From Shumkonia mesophila (GTDB lineage: Bacteria > Pseudomonadota > Alphaproteobacteria > Rhodospirillales > Shumkoniaceae): a stretch of 64,000 bases of DNA. The DNA is taken from the NCBI RefSeq assembly GCF_026163695.1, contig NZ_JAOTID010000008.1, positions 51,217 to 115,216 of the forward strand, given 5' to 3'. Positions 44,222 to 52,645 of this stretch are shown piece by piece. Within the stretch, counting starts at the first letter, position 1. Each line of letters begins with the position of its first letter. Position numbers and translations under genes: made by a program. The notes beneath the pieces are model-generated. The model was not told where the DNA came from. It saw nothing but the letters and a program-made list of their open reading frames with translations, and searched no databases.

Positions 44222-44250
44222 TTGACGGTTCGGCCAGGACGTCCTATCTG
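44222..44250 (+). promoter_or_regulatory. Promoter of the SAM-II / metZ transcript
   Basis: TTGACG (44222-44227), a 17-base spacer, then TATCTG (44245-44250). Initiation about 7 bases downstream would begin the RNA exactly at the SAM-II aptamer. Confidence 0.7.
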
Positions 44251-44257
44251 CCCCTCA

Positions 44258-44315
44258 TACGTGGTGATTTGCCCGGCCGGCTTGCGACCACGCTAAACAA
44301 ACCGCTAAAAGGTCG
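44258..44315 (+). promoter_or_regulatory. SAM-II riboswitch aptamer
   Basis: The sequence matches the SAM-II (metA) consensus: CGTGGTGATTTG near 44260, then CCGGCCGGCTTGCGACCACG, and the conserved CTAAACAAACCGCTAAAAGG tail. CGTGG (44260-44264) pairs with CCACG (44288-44292) as P1, and the A-rich 3' part forms the pseudoknot that holds S-adenosylmethionine. This class is typical of alphaproteobacterial metZ/metA leaders and reduces expression when SAM is plentiful. Confidence 0.92.
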
Positions 44316-44356
44316 GAGCTCGCGGAGCCCTGACCCCGGCGGATCGGGGTTTTTTT
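44311..44356 (+). terminator. Tandem hairpins ending in a terminator downstream of SAM-II
   Basis: A long hairpin pairs GGTCGGAGCTC (44311-44321) with GAGCCCTGACC (44325-44335), with one mismatch. The next stem is CCCCG (44334-44338) with CGGGG (44345-44349) followed by seven T. The two share bases 44334-44335, so they are mutually exclusive and could act as antiterminator and terminator. Confidence 0.7.
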
Positions 44357-44388
44357 ATGGCCGGGCCGATGGAAGAGGACAGGGGGAA

Positions 44389-45597
44389 ATGACCAGGGAC
44401 AAGGGCGGACAGGGCCGGTGGCGCGAGGCCACACGATTGGTGCGCGGCGGGCTTTCCCGCACGGCCTTTTCGGAAACCAGCGAGGCGCTGTTCATGACCT
44501 CGGGCTACGTCTATCAGACGGCCGAGGAAGCCGAGCAGACCTTCAAGGGCGACATCAAGCGCTACATCTATTCGCGCTACGCCAATCCGACGCTCACCAC
44601 CTTCGAGAGCCGCCTGGCGCTCGTCGAGGGCGCCAGGTTCTGCCACGGCACCGCCAGCGGCATGGCTGCCGTCTTCGCCGCCCTGCTCGCCCCCTTGAAG
44701 GCCGGCGACCGGGTGGTGGCGGCCCGCGCCCTCTTCGGTTCTTGCTATTACATCGTGGCCGACCTGTTGCCGCGTTACGGCATCCAGACCGAATTCGTCG
44801 ACGGCACCGACCTCGAACAATGGAAAACCGCGCTCAGCCGTCCGGCCAACGCAGTGTTCCTCGAAACCCCCTCCAACCCGACGCTCGAAGTTGTCGATCT
44901 CGCCGCCATCTCGACGCTGGCCCACGCCGCCGGCGCCCGTGTCGTCGTCGACAACGTCTTCGCCACGCCGATCCTCCAAAAACCCTTGCAGCTCGGCGCC
45001 GACCTCGTCGTCTATTCGACCACCAAGCACATCGACGGCCAGGGCCGAAGCCTCGGCGGCGCCATCCTCGCCAACGACGAGGCGCTGATCGAAGAGCAGA
45101 TCTTCCCGTTCCTGCGCCACACCGGCCCGGCCTTGAGCCCGTTCAACGCCTGGCTCCTGATCAAGGGACTGGAAACCTTGGACCTCCGGGTCCGTCGTCA
45201 GGCCGAGAACGCCCGCGTGGTCGCCGACTTCCTGACCGGCCAGGATTGCATTGCGCGCGTCCTCTACCCGGGCCGCGCCGACCACCCGCAGCACGACCTC
45301 GCCCAGCGCCAGATGCCAGGTGGCGGCACCATGGTCGCCTTCGACGTCAAGGGCCGGCGCGAGGGCTCCTTCCGCTTCATGAACGCGCTCAACCTCATTG
45401 ACATCTCCAACAACCTGGGCGACGCCAAGAGCCTGATCACCCACCCCGCCACCACCACCCACGAGCGCATCGGGGCGGAGGAGCGTGCCCGCATGGGCAT
45501 TGGCGACGGCCTGCTGCGCCTGTCGGTCGGCCTGGAAGATCCCGCCGACCTCTGCGAGGACCTGGCGCTTGCCTGCCAGGCGGCGCGGAACGGCTAG
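44389..45597 (+). CDS. metZ: O-succinylhomoserine sulfhydrylase
   Basis: A 402-residue PLP enzyme of the Cys/Met metabolism family, making homocysteine from O-succinylhomoserine and sulfide. Visible are YIYSRYANPTLTTFESRLAL near residue 63, the PLP-binding region VVYSTTKHIDGQGRSLGG with the Schiff-base Lys in TTKH near residue 210, and NLGDAKSLITHPATTTH. ATG 44389 has AGGGGG upstream. It is controlled by the SAM-II riboswitch and terminator directly before it, closing a methionine feedback loop. Confidence 0.93.
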   Translation: MTRDKGGQGRWREATRLVRGGLSRTAFSETSEALFMTSGYVYQTAEEAEQTFKGDIKRYIYSRYANPTLTTFESRLALVEGARFCHGTASGMAAVFAALLAPLKAGDRVVAARALFGSCYYIVADLLPRYGIQTEFVDGTDLEQWKTALSRPANAVFLETPSNPTLEVVDLAAISTLAHAAGARVVVDNVFATPILQKPLQLGADLVVYSTTKHIDGQGRSLGGAILANDEALIEEQIFPFLRHTGPALSPFNAWLLIKGLETLDLRVRRQAENARVVADFLTGQDCIARVLYPGRADHPQHDLAQRQMPGGGTMVAFDVKGRREGSFRFMNALNLIDISNNLGDAKSLITHPATTTHERIGAEERARMGIGDGLLRLSVGLEDPADLCEDLALACQAARNG

Positions 45598-45695
45598 AAA
45601 AGCGGCCGCAGCAAGTGGCCATGACGGGAAAAAGCATTCTAGAATGGGCGGCGACGGCGCGCCCGGCGCCAGACCAAAGGAAGGACCACGAGGCC

Positions 45696-47039
45696 ATGAC
45701 CCAACCCGAGCAGTTCTTGGACCGGCTTCAAGACCTCATCGGCAAAGCCCGCGCCGCCGGGGCCGACGCCGCCGACGCCGTGCTGATCTCCGGCACCTCC
45801 CTCTCGGTGGCGCGCCGGCTCGGGAAACCCGAGCACCTGGAGCGCTCGGAAGAAGCCGACGTCGGCCTGCGCGTCTTCATCGGCCGCCGGCAGGCCATCG
45901 TTTCCTCCTCCGACCTTTCGGACGCGGGCCTGGCCGAGCTGCCGGCACGCGCCGTCGCCATGGCCCGCTCGGTCCCCGAGGACCCCTACTGCGGACTGGC
46001 CGAGCCCGGGCTGCTGGCCGGCGACGTGCCCGATCTCGACATGTGCGACGCCGCCGAGCCCGACGCCGAGGCGCTGTTCGCGCTGACCGCCGAGGCCGAG
46101 GAGGCCGCCGTGGCGGTCCCCGGCGTCACCAATTCCGAGGGCGCCCAGGCCGGCTGGAGCCTGGCCTCGGTGGCGCTCGCCGCCTCCAACGGCATGGCCC
46201 GGGCTTATAAGCGCTCCGGCTTCAGCCTGTCGGCGGCGGTGGTGGCCGGCGAGGGCACGGCCATGGAGCGCGACTACGATTATTCGAGCGCAGTGCATCT
46301 TTCCGACCTGCGCGCGGCAGCCGATATCGGCCGCTCGGCCGGCGAGCGGACGGTGCGCCGTCTCAACCCCCGCCGCGCCGCCTCGGCCGAGGTCTCGGTG
46401 GTCTTCGATCCCCGCGTGTCGGCCAGCCTGCTCGGCCACCTGGCCGGCGCCATCAACGGCGCCACGGTGGCGCGCGGCACCTCGTTCCTCAAGGACAGGA
46501 TGGACGAGAAGGTCTTCGCCGACGGCATCACCATCGTCGACGACCCCCTGCGCCGGCGCGGCCTGCGCTCCAAACCCTTCGACGCCGAGGGGGTGGCGAC
46601 GATACGGCGCAACGTCATCGAGGACGGCCGCCTGACCACCTGGATCCTCGATCTGCGCTCGTCCCGCCAGTTGGGCACGCAAACCACCGGCCACGCCACC
46701 CGCGGCCCGTCCTCGCCGCCGTCGCCGTCCCCGACCAACTTCTACCTCGCCCCCGGCCGCCAATCTCCCGCCGGGCTGATGGCCGACATCACGTCCGGCC
46801 TCTACGTCACCGAGCTGATCGGCATGGGGGTCAACGGCGTCACCGGCGACTACAGCCGCGGCGCCGCCGGCTTCTGGATCGAGAATGGCGAGTTGGCCTA
46901 TCCGGTCAGCGAGATCACCATCGCCGGCAACCTGAAAGACATGTTCGCCCGCATGAGCGCCGCCGACGACCTCGAATTCCGCTTCGGCACCGACGCCCCC
47001 ACCGTGCGCATCGACGCCATGGCGCTGGCGGGAAGATAG
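45696..47039 (+). CDS. pmbA: TldE/PmbA protease subunit
   Basis: A 447-residue partner of TldD. Family blocks are SVARRLGKPEHLERSEEADV near residue 39, GLRVFIGRRQAIVSSSDLSD, GEGTAMERDYDYSSAVHLSD, and MADITSGLYVTELIGMGVNG near residue 370. It lacks the HEAxxH zinc motif, as expected for the TldE subunit. ATG 45696 lies downstream of GGAAGGACC. It follows metZ by 98 bases and may be read from the same transcript. Confidence 0.92.
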   Translation: MTQPEQFLDRLQDLIGKARAAGADAADAVLISGTSLSVARRLGKPEHLERSEEADVGLRVFIGRRQAIVSSSDLSDAGLAELPARAVAMARSVPEDPYCGLAEPGLLAGDVPDLDMCDAAEPDAEALFALTAEAEEAAVAVPGVTNSEGAQAGWSLASVALAASNGMARAYKRSGFSLSAAVVAGEGTAMERDYDYSSAVHLSDLRAAADIGRSAGERTVRRLNPRRAASAEVSVVFDPRVSASLLGHLAGAINGATVARGTSFLKDRMDEKVFADGITIVDDPLRRRGLRSKPFDAEGVATIRRNVIEDGRLTTWILDLRSSRQLGTQTTGHATRGPSSPPSPSPTNFYLAPGRQSPAGLMADITSGLYVTELIGMGVNGVTGDYSRGAAGFWIENGELAYPVSEITIAGNLKDMFARMSAADDLEFRFGTDAPTVRIDAMALAGR

Positions 47040-47157
47040 GGGGCCCCCCCGGCCCCCCCTCCCTGCCCTCCCCCACAAGGGGGGAGGGAAGCGCCGCGCC
47101 GCCTCACTTTCTTCCCCCTCCCCCTCGATGGGGGAGGGCCGGGGCGGGGGTGAGCCG
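47040..47157. repeat. CTCCCCCACAAGGGGGGAGG repeat pair
   Basis: Two related C-rich/G-rich palindromic elements (CCTCCCCCACAAGGGGGGAG near 47066-47090 and CCCCCTCCCCCTCGATGGGG near 47114-47135) fill the gap between convergent pmbA and the lipid kinase gene. Confidence 0.6.
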
Positions 47158-47160
47158 CCG

Positions 47161-48063
47161 TCATTCTCCCTGCGGCGCGATCACCGGCAGGGTCTTTTCC
47201 GCCAGCCCGGCCGTCAGCGGCACGCGGGCGATGATGTCGCCGTCACCCTGCACCGGATCGCCTTCCGGACCCTCGATGGTCACCTGCCGGCCGGGCAGGA
47301 TCAGCACGTCGTCCAGCCGCTCCAGCCGGCCCAGCACCAGCCATAGCCCATAGCGCAGCGCGCGCAGCGGCCCGGGCCTCAGGAACAGGCAGACGTAGAG
47401 CAGCGGCTCGCCGAGGCGGGCCAGCGGCGCGCAGGTGTGCCTCCCGGCGTAGAGATGGCCGTTGGCAATGACCGCCGAGGCCGCCCCATGGGCCTCGCCG
47501 TCGACGATCACCCGGTAGCGGCTGCGCGAGAACTTGAACAGCCCGGCCAGGAACATCAGCACATAGGCGCCCCGGCCGAGGACCCGCTTGACGCCGGCCG
47601 GCATCGCCTCGACCACCCCGGCGTCGAAGCCGACCCCGGCCATCATGACGAAGAGCCTTCCGTTGGCCTGCCCCAGGTGGATGTCCTGGACGGGCGCCCC
47701 GGCGATCACTCCGGCAATGGCTTCGGGGTCGCCCGGCATGCAGAGCTCCGCCGCCACCACGTTGGCGGTGCCCAGCGGGATCACCGCCAGCGGCACGCCC
47801 CGGCCGTAGAGGCCGTTGACCGCCTCGTTGATGGTGCCGTCGCCACCCGCCACAGCGATCACGTCCCAACCTTCGGAGGCAGCCTCGCCGGCCAGGGCCT
47901 CGGCATCGCCCGGAGCATTGGTGGGACGCACGGTGGCCTGGCAGTCGGCCCGTTCCAGATGCCGGAGCACCGCCGCCAGTTTGCGCCGGCGCCGTCGGCC
48001 GGCGGTCGGGTTGAAGATGACGAGCACCTTGCGGCCCGCCGCCGATGTCTTTCCCGCGCTCAT
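47161..48063 (-). CDS. Diacylglycerol/lipid kinase family protein
   Basis: A 300-residue YegS/DgkB-type lipid kinase. [17 protein letters not shown] near the start, the nucleotide motif VAVAGGDGTINEAVNGL near residues 68-84, and IPLGTANVVA are diagnostic. AGVGFDAGVVEAMPAGVKR and later AIANGHLYAGRHTCAPL-type blocks also fit. It phosphorylates a lipid head group or lipid-linked substrate. It is divergent from an LpxH-like phosphoesterase gene and a glycosyltransferase gene, so a role in membrane lipid modification is plausible. Confidence 0.87.
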   Translation of the reverse strand: MSAGKTSAAGRKVLVIFNPTAGRRRRRKLAAVLRHLERADCQATVRPTNAPGDAEALAGEAASEGWDVIAVAGGDGTINEAVNGLYGRGVPLAVIPLGTANVVAAELCMPGDPEAIAGVIAGAPVQDIHLGQANGRLFVMMAGVGFDAGVVEAMPAGVKRVLGRGAYVLMFLAGLFKFSRSRYRVIVDGEAHGAASAVIANGHLYAGRHTCAPLARLGEPLLYVCLFLRPGPLRALRYGLWLVLGRLERLDDVLILPGRQVTIEGPEGDPVQGDGDIIARVPLTAGLAEKTLPVIAPQGE

Positions 48064-48215
48064 GTCAGATTAATGACAGCCATTATTACCAATATGTTTC
48101 ACTTATATTACGCAGCCTTTAAATGTAGGGCGGGGTTATATACAAAAACAAGGCCATTTACTAGGATCAACAACAAGATATTAACCCTCTGCAATCGAGT
48201 TGAATTGGAGTCTCG
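48064..48215. promoter_or_regulatory. AT-rich divergent promoter region
   Basis: A 152-base AT-rich gap between the lipid kinase and the LpxH-like gene, much less GC-rich than its flanks. It includes TATATTACG and TTATATAC blocks suitable as -10 elements in either direction. Specific boxes cannot be fixed by eye. Confidence 0.45.
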
Positions 48216-49070
48216 TTGAACGCCATCCGACCCCTGCCCCGGCGCTACCGCGCCATCTGGATTTCGGATATCCATCTGGGTACCCGCGGCTGCAATGCCG
48301 AGCTTCTTCTCGATTTCCTGAAGCAGACCGACTCCGACTTCCTCTACCTGGTGGGCGACATCCTCGATGGCTGGCGCCTGAGGCGTACCTGGTACTGGCA
48401 CCAGACCCACAACGACGTCATCCAGAAATTATTGCGCAAGGCCCGTAAGGGAACCCGCATCGTCTACATCCCCGGCAATCACGACGAGAATTTCCGCGAC
48501 TTCGCCTTCCGCCGCTTCGGGCGCGTCGTCATCCAGAACCAAGCCATCCACGTCACCGCCGACGGCCGCCGCCTGCTGGTCCTGCACGGCGACCAGTTCG
48601 ACGGGGTGGTGCGCCACGCCCGCTGGCTGGCCTTCGCCGGCGATCGGGCCTACCAGGCGGCGCTTTCCGTCAACACCGCCGTCAACTGGGTCCGGCGCAA
48701 GCTGGGGTTCCGATACTGGTCGCTGTCGGCCTACCTCAAGCACAAGGTCAAGAAGGCGGTCGAATACGTCAGCCGCTTCGAGGCCGCCGTCGTTGCCGAG
48801 GCGCGACGGCGGGGCGCCGACGGTGTGGTGTGCGGCCACGTCCACACCGCCGAGATGCGCACGGTGGACGGCATCCTCTACTGCAACGACGGCGACTGGG
48901 TCGAAAGCTGCACGGCCCTGGTCGAACACGCCGACGGCCGCCTGGAAATCCTGCGCTGGGCCGATCTCCACGGAAGCGCCCTCATCGGAAGCACCGCATG
49001 CGAATCCTCATCGTCACCGACGCCTGGTTCCCCCAGATCAATGGCGTCGTCCGCACCCTCGATACGCTGA
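48216..49070 (+). CDS. LpxH-like metallophosphoesterase
   Basis: A 284-residue calcineurin-like phosphoesterase resembling UDP-2,3-diacylglucosamine hydrolases. Metal motifs are ISDIHLG near residue 17, VGDILDGW near 45, YIPGNHDEN near 89, LVLHGDQFD near 123 and CGHVHTAE near 206. The start is TTG 48216, with TTGGAG 5 bases upstream; no better ATG is available. The last 24 residues overlap the glycosyltransferase gene by 73 bases and have a low-complexity Ser/Pro tail, so the stop has probably drifted. It is more likely a phosphoesterase for glycolipid synthesis than true LpxH. Confidence 0.82.
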   Translation: MNAIRPLPRRYRAIWISDIHLGTRGCNAELLLDFLKQTDSDFLYLVGDILDGWRLRRTWYWHQTHNDVIQKLLRKARKGTRIVYIPGNHDENFRDFAFRRFGRVVIQNQAIHVTADGRRLLVLHGDQFDGVVRHARWLAFAGDRAYQAALSVNTAVNWVRRKLGFRYWSLSAYLKHKVKKAVEYVSRFEAAVVAEARRRGADGVVCGHVHTAEMRTVDGILYCNDGDWVESCTALVEHADGRLEILRWADLHGSALIGSTACESSSSPTPGSPRSMASSAPSIR

Positions 49071-50086
49071 GGGGCGAACTGGAAAGGCTGGACCACCGGG
49101 TCTACCTCATCACGCCGCAGGATTTCCGCACCCTTCCCTGCCCCTCCTACCCCGAGATCCGCCTAGCCGTCGGCGCCAGGCGCAAGCTGGCTCGCATGCT
49201 CGACGATTTCCAGCCGAGCGCCATCCACATCGCCACCGAAGGCCCGCTGGGCCTGGCCGCCCGCCGCCACTGCCTCAGGCGCGGCTATGAATTCACCACC
49301 GCCTATCACACCCGCTTTCCCGAATACATCCAGGCCCGCTGGCGGATACCGCTGGCGCTCACCTACCGCTTTGTGCGCTGGTTCCACGCGCCCTCCAGCG
49401 GCGTCATGGTGGCCACCCCGGCCATGGAGGCGGTGCTGCGCGGACGCGGGTTCGCCAATCTCAAGCGCTGGTCGCGCGGCGTCGACACCGCCCTGTTTAA
49501 GCCGCGCTCCAAGCGTTTCCTCCCCTACCCGCGGCCGATCGCGCTCTATGTCGGGCGCGTCGCCGTGGAAAAGAACATCGAGGCCTTCCTCGCCCTCGAT
49601 CTGCCGGGAACCAAGGTGGTAATCGGCGACGGCCCGCAGCAGGCGCAATTGCGCAAGCGCTACCCCGAGGTGCGCTTCCTGGGCGCGCGCACCGGCGACG
49701 ATCTGGCCCGCCACTATGCCGCCGCCGACGTTTTCGTCTTCCCCAGCCGTACCGACACCTTCGGATTGGTGCTGCTGGAGGCCCTGGCCTCGGGCGTGCC
49801 GGTGGCCGCCTATCCGGTGGAAGGCCCGCTCGACGTGATCGACGGCTCGGGGGCCGGCTGCCTGGACTGGGATCTCGCCACGGCGGTCGAGCGCGCGCTC
49901 GCCGTCGCGCCGGAGACCTGCCGGGCCCACGCGCTCACCTTTTCGTGGGAGGCCTCGGCCCAACAGTTCCTCGCCAACCTGCACCGCCTCGACCTCGACG
50001 CGGTCCAGGCGGTTGCCCCCGTCCCCGCGCCCGTCGAGATGGCGAGGGGCGGACGCGTCCGGCGCTTCCTCCGCCGCCAGGCCTGA
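48998..50086 (+). CDS. GT4-family glycosyltransferase
   Basis: A 362-residue glycosyltransferase of the GT-B fold. It opens with RILIVTDAWFPQINGVVRTL, has HIATEGPLGLAARRHCLRRG and YHTRFPEYIQARW near residue 100, LYVGRVAVEKNIEAFLALDL near residue 190, and the nucleotide-sugar motif FVFPSRTDTFGLVLLEALAS near residue 250. Similar proteins make mannosyl or glucosyl glycerolipids. ATG 48998 lies within the 3' end of the LpxH-like gene, so the two are translated together. With the divergent lipid kinase they may form a glycolipid module. Confidence 0.87.
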   Translation: MRILIVTDAWFPQINGVVRTLDTLRGELERLDHRVYLITPQDFRTLPCPSYPEIRLAVGARRKLARMLDDFQPSAIHIATEGPLGLAARRHCLRRGYEFTTAYHTRFPEYIQARWRIPLALTYRFVRWFHAPSSGVMVATPAMEAVLRGRGFANLKRWSRGVDTALFKPRSKRFLPYPRPIALYVGRVAVEKNIEAFLALDLPGTKVVIGDGPQQAQLRKRYPEVRFLGARTGDDLARHYAAADVFVFPSRTDTFGLVLLEALASGVPVAAYPVEGPLDVIDGSGAGCLDWDLATAVERALAVAPETCRAHALTFSWEASAQQFLANLHRLDLDAVQAVAPVPAPVEMARGGRVRRFLRRQA

Positions 50087-50092
50087 CAATCG

Positions 50093-50243
50093 GCCGCGCG
50101 CCCCTCCCTATCCTCCCCCACAAAGGGGGAAGGGAAGTGCCGCCGGCTCCACCTTCTTCCCCCTCCCCCTCGACCTGCCTGCGCGAAGCCGAAGCGGCTT
50201 CGCTTCGGCGAAGGCAGGTGGGGGAGGGCCGGGGCGGGGGTGA
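50093..50243. repeat. C-rich repeat interrupted by a nested palindrome
   Basis: The familiar CCTCCCCCACAAAGGGGGAA element is followed by a second copy split around CGAAGCCGAAGCGGCTTCGCTTCGG (about 50187-50211), which is itself strongly self-complementary. It lies between convergent genes. Confidence 0.6.
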
Positions 50244-50293
50244 GCGGCCCGGGCAATGGGGGTTTCGCCCGGGCCTACGGCGTCATCGCTCGT

Positions 50294-50677
50294 TTACGGC
50301 TTCGCGACGTGCCACACGCCGTTGACGCCGTCGCCGGTCGTGTCGCCGGCCTTGGCATCCTTGACCCACAGATAGAGCGGCTTGCCTTCGTAGGCCCATT
50401 GCATGGCGCCATCCTTGCGGGCGACGACCGAGAACTTGCCGCTGGGCATGACGCCCGAGGCGGCCATCAGCGGCGGCCAGTTCGTCGCGCAGGCGTCATA
50501 GCAGGCGGATACGCCGGCGGTGTCCTTGTCGAAGGTGTAGAGCGTCATGTTCTTCTCGTTGACCAGGATCTTGCCGGCACCGCCGGCCATTTCCATGGCT
50601 GAATCGGCCGCCGCCGGGCCGGAAACGGCCATCAGGCCGACGCTCGCCAGAACCAGGCTCTTGATCGTGATGTTCAT
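50294..50677 (-). CDS. Secreted protein with Tyr-x-Phe-x-x-Asp repeats
   Basis: A 127-residue exported protein. Residues 1-24 are a signal peptide (MNITIKSLVLASVGLMAVSG, cleavage after AAA). Two copies of the lipoprotein-type repeat follow: LYTFDKDTAGVSACYDACAT and LYLWVKDAKAGDTTGDGVNG, with WPPL and WHV between. Such repeats occur in small envelope proteins of unknown function. Two Cys in ACYDAC could form a disulfide or bind metal. It is a single gene on its strand, flanked by a repeat and by pgi. Confidence 0.75.
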   Translation of the reverse strand: MNITIKSLVLASVGLMAVSGPAAADSAMEMAGGAGKILVNEKNMTLYTFDKDTAGVSACYDACATNWPPLMAASGVMPSGKFSVVARKDGAMQWAYEGKPLYLWVKDAKAGDTTGDGVNGVWHVAKP

Positions 50678-50852
50678 TCAATCCCTCCGCTGAAAAATAA
50701 AAAACGCGTCGCAGTCGCAAATCCTTGGGCGCTGCTGGAGGAACTAACAGCCGCCGTGCCGGGAAAATCCCCCGCCTTAAAAAATCACGCTTGCCGCCGC
50801 CCCTGCTCTGCTAGTCTGCCCCGGTCGGTTCCACGTTCGTCGAGGTCAGGAC

Positions 50853-52511
50853 ATGGCATCCCTTACCCGCACCCCCGAATGGCAGGCCCTTGCCGCCCAT
50901 CATCGCCAGACGGCGTCCTCTTCTATGCGCGAGATGTTCGCCGCCGATCCCCAGCGCTTCGCCAAGTTCTCGCTGCGCCTGGGCGACCTGCTGCTCGACT
51001 ATTCCAAGAACCGGGTGACCGAAGAAACCCTGCGCCTGCTTTTGGATCTCGCACGGGCCGCCGACGTCGAGGGCTGGCGGGAGCGCATGTTCAAGGGCGA
51101 CGCCATCAACTTCACCGAGGGGCGCGCCGTGCTGCACGTGGCGCTGCGCGCGCCCGCCGACCAGGCGTTCGTCGTCGACGGCGAGAACGTCATGCCCAAG
51201 ATCACCGCCGTCAGGGCGCAAATGCGCGCCTTCACCGAGGCGGTGCGCAGAGGAGACTGGAAGGGCGCCGGCGGTCGGCCGATCAGCGACATCGTGAACA
51301 TCGGCATCGGCGGCTCCGACCTCGGCCCCGCCATGGCGACCGAGGCGCTGACGCCCTATCACCCGGCCGGCATGCGCTTTCATTTCGTCTCCAACGTCGA
51401 CGGCACCCACATCGTCGAAACCCTGAAGCCGCTCGATCCGGCGACCACGCTTTTCATCGTCGCGTCCAAAACCTTCACCACCCAGGAGACGCTGACCAAC
51501 GCGATGACGGCGCGCGACTGGCTGACCACCAGCCTGAGCGAGAGCGCGGTGGCCAAGCACTTTGTGGCCCTTTCCACCAACGCCAAGGCGGTCGCCGCCT
51601 TCGGCATCGACACCGCCAACATGTTCCAGTTCTGGGACTGGGTAGGCGGCCGCTATTCACTGTGGTCGGCCATCGGACTGCCCATCGCCTTGGCCGTCGG
51701 CATGGACCGCTTCGAGGAAATGCTGACCGGCGCCCACGCCATGGACGAGCACTTCCGCACGGCGCCCTTGGCCGCCAACATGCCGGTCGTCCTGGGCCTG
51801 CTCGGTGTCTGGTACGCCAATTTCTTCGGCGCCGAGACCCACGCCGTGCTGCCCTACGACCAGTATCTGCGCCGGCTGCCCGCCTACCTCCAGCAGCTCG
51901 ACATGGAAAGCAACGGCAAGTCGGTGGACCGCGATGGCAAAGCCCTCGGGTACGCCAGCGGCCCGGTGATTTTCGGCGAACCCGGCACCAACGGCCAGCA
52001 CGCCTTCTACCAGCTGATCCACCAGGGCACCCGCCTGGTGCCGGCCGATTTCATCGCGCCGGCGCTCAGCCACAATCCGGTGGACGGGCATCACGCCATC
52101 TTCCTCTCCAACTTCTTCGCCCAGACCGAGGCGCTGATGATGGGCAAGACCGAGGACGAGGCCAAGGCCGAGCTGGAAGCCGCTGGGATGTCGGGCGAGG
52201 CCTTGAAAAAGGTCCTGTCGCACAAGATCTTTTCCGGCAACCGGCCGACCAATTCCGTCCTGGTGCGCCAGCTCGACCCCTTCACGCTGGGTATGTTGAT
52301 CGCCCTTTACGAACACAAGGTCTTCGTGCAGGGCATCGTCTGGCGGATCAATTCCTTCGACCAGTGGGGGGTGGAACTGGGCAAGCAGCTGGCCAAGGCC
52401 ATCCTGCCCGAACTCGAGGGCGCGGCCCCGGCCACCACCCACGACGCCTCGACCAACGGGCTGATCAATACCTTCAAGGGGATGCGCGATGGCAAAGCTC
52501 AAAAAACGTGA
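50853..52511 (+). CDS. pgi: Glucose-6-phosphate isomerase
   Basis: A 552-residue phosphoglucose isomerase interconverting glucose-6-phosphate and fructose-6-phosphate. Signatures: [17 protein letters not shown] near residue 150, [14 protein letters not shown] near residue 210, the catalytic-region [16 protein letters not shown] with Glu/His near residue 385, and GQHAFYQL. Length is normal. Its last 23 bases overlap a small Lys-rich frame, and mutL follows. The AT-containing spacer upstream (50678-50852) should hold its promoter. Confidence 0.96.
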   Translation: MASLTRTPEWQALAAHHRQTASSSMREMFAADPQRFAKFSLRLGDLLLDYSKNRVTEETLRLLLDLARAADVEGWRERMFKGDAINFTEGRAVLHVALRAPADQAFVVDGENVMPKITAVRAQMRAFTEAVRRGDWKGAGGRPISDIVNIGIGGSDLGPAMATEALTPYHPAGMRFHFVSNVDGTHIVETLKPLDPATTLFIVASKTFTTQETLTNAMTARDWLTTSLSESAVAKHFVALSTNAKAVAAFGIDTANMFQFWDWVGGRYSLWSAIGLPIALAVGMDRFEEMLTGAHAMDEHFRTAPLAANMPVVLGLLGVWYANFFGAETHAVLPYDQYLRRLPAYLQQLDMESNGKSVDRDGKALGYASGPVIFGEPGTNGQHAFYQLIHQGTRLVPADFIAPALSHNPVDGHHAIFLSNFFAQTEALMMGKTEDEAKAELEAAGMSGEALKKVLSHKIFSGNRPTNSVLVRQLDPFTLGMLIALYEHKVFVQGIVWRINSFDQWGVELGKQLAKAILPELEGAAPATTHDASTNGLINTFKGMRDGKAQKT

Positions 52512-52617
52512 CAAGGCGTGCTCCGAGGGCGACGCCTGCTGCATGACCAAGCCCTGCCAGCGCGAGGACGAGAAGGAAAAGGGCAAGAAAAAGAAGGATA
52601 AGAAAAAGAAAAAATAG
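52489..52617 (+). CDS. Small Cys/Lys-rich protein overlapping the end of pgi
   Basis: A 42-residue frame, [20 protein letters not shown], then [20 protein letters not shown] and two more Lys. It overlaps the pgi stop by 23 bases and has AAGGGG 7 bases before ATG 52489. Four Cys in CX5CCX4C spacing suggest metal or thiol chemistry, and the C-terminal half is nearly all Lys/Glu. The stop is 28 bases ahead of mutL. It may be a real microprotein or a chance frame; the ribosome binding site and clean composition favour the former. Confidence 0.5.
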   Translation: MAKLKKRDKACSEGDACCMTKPCQREDEKEKGKKKKDKKKKK

Positions 52618-52645
52618 GACTGAACCAGGAAAGTTCGCATTCGCC

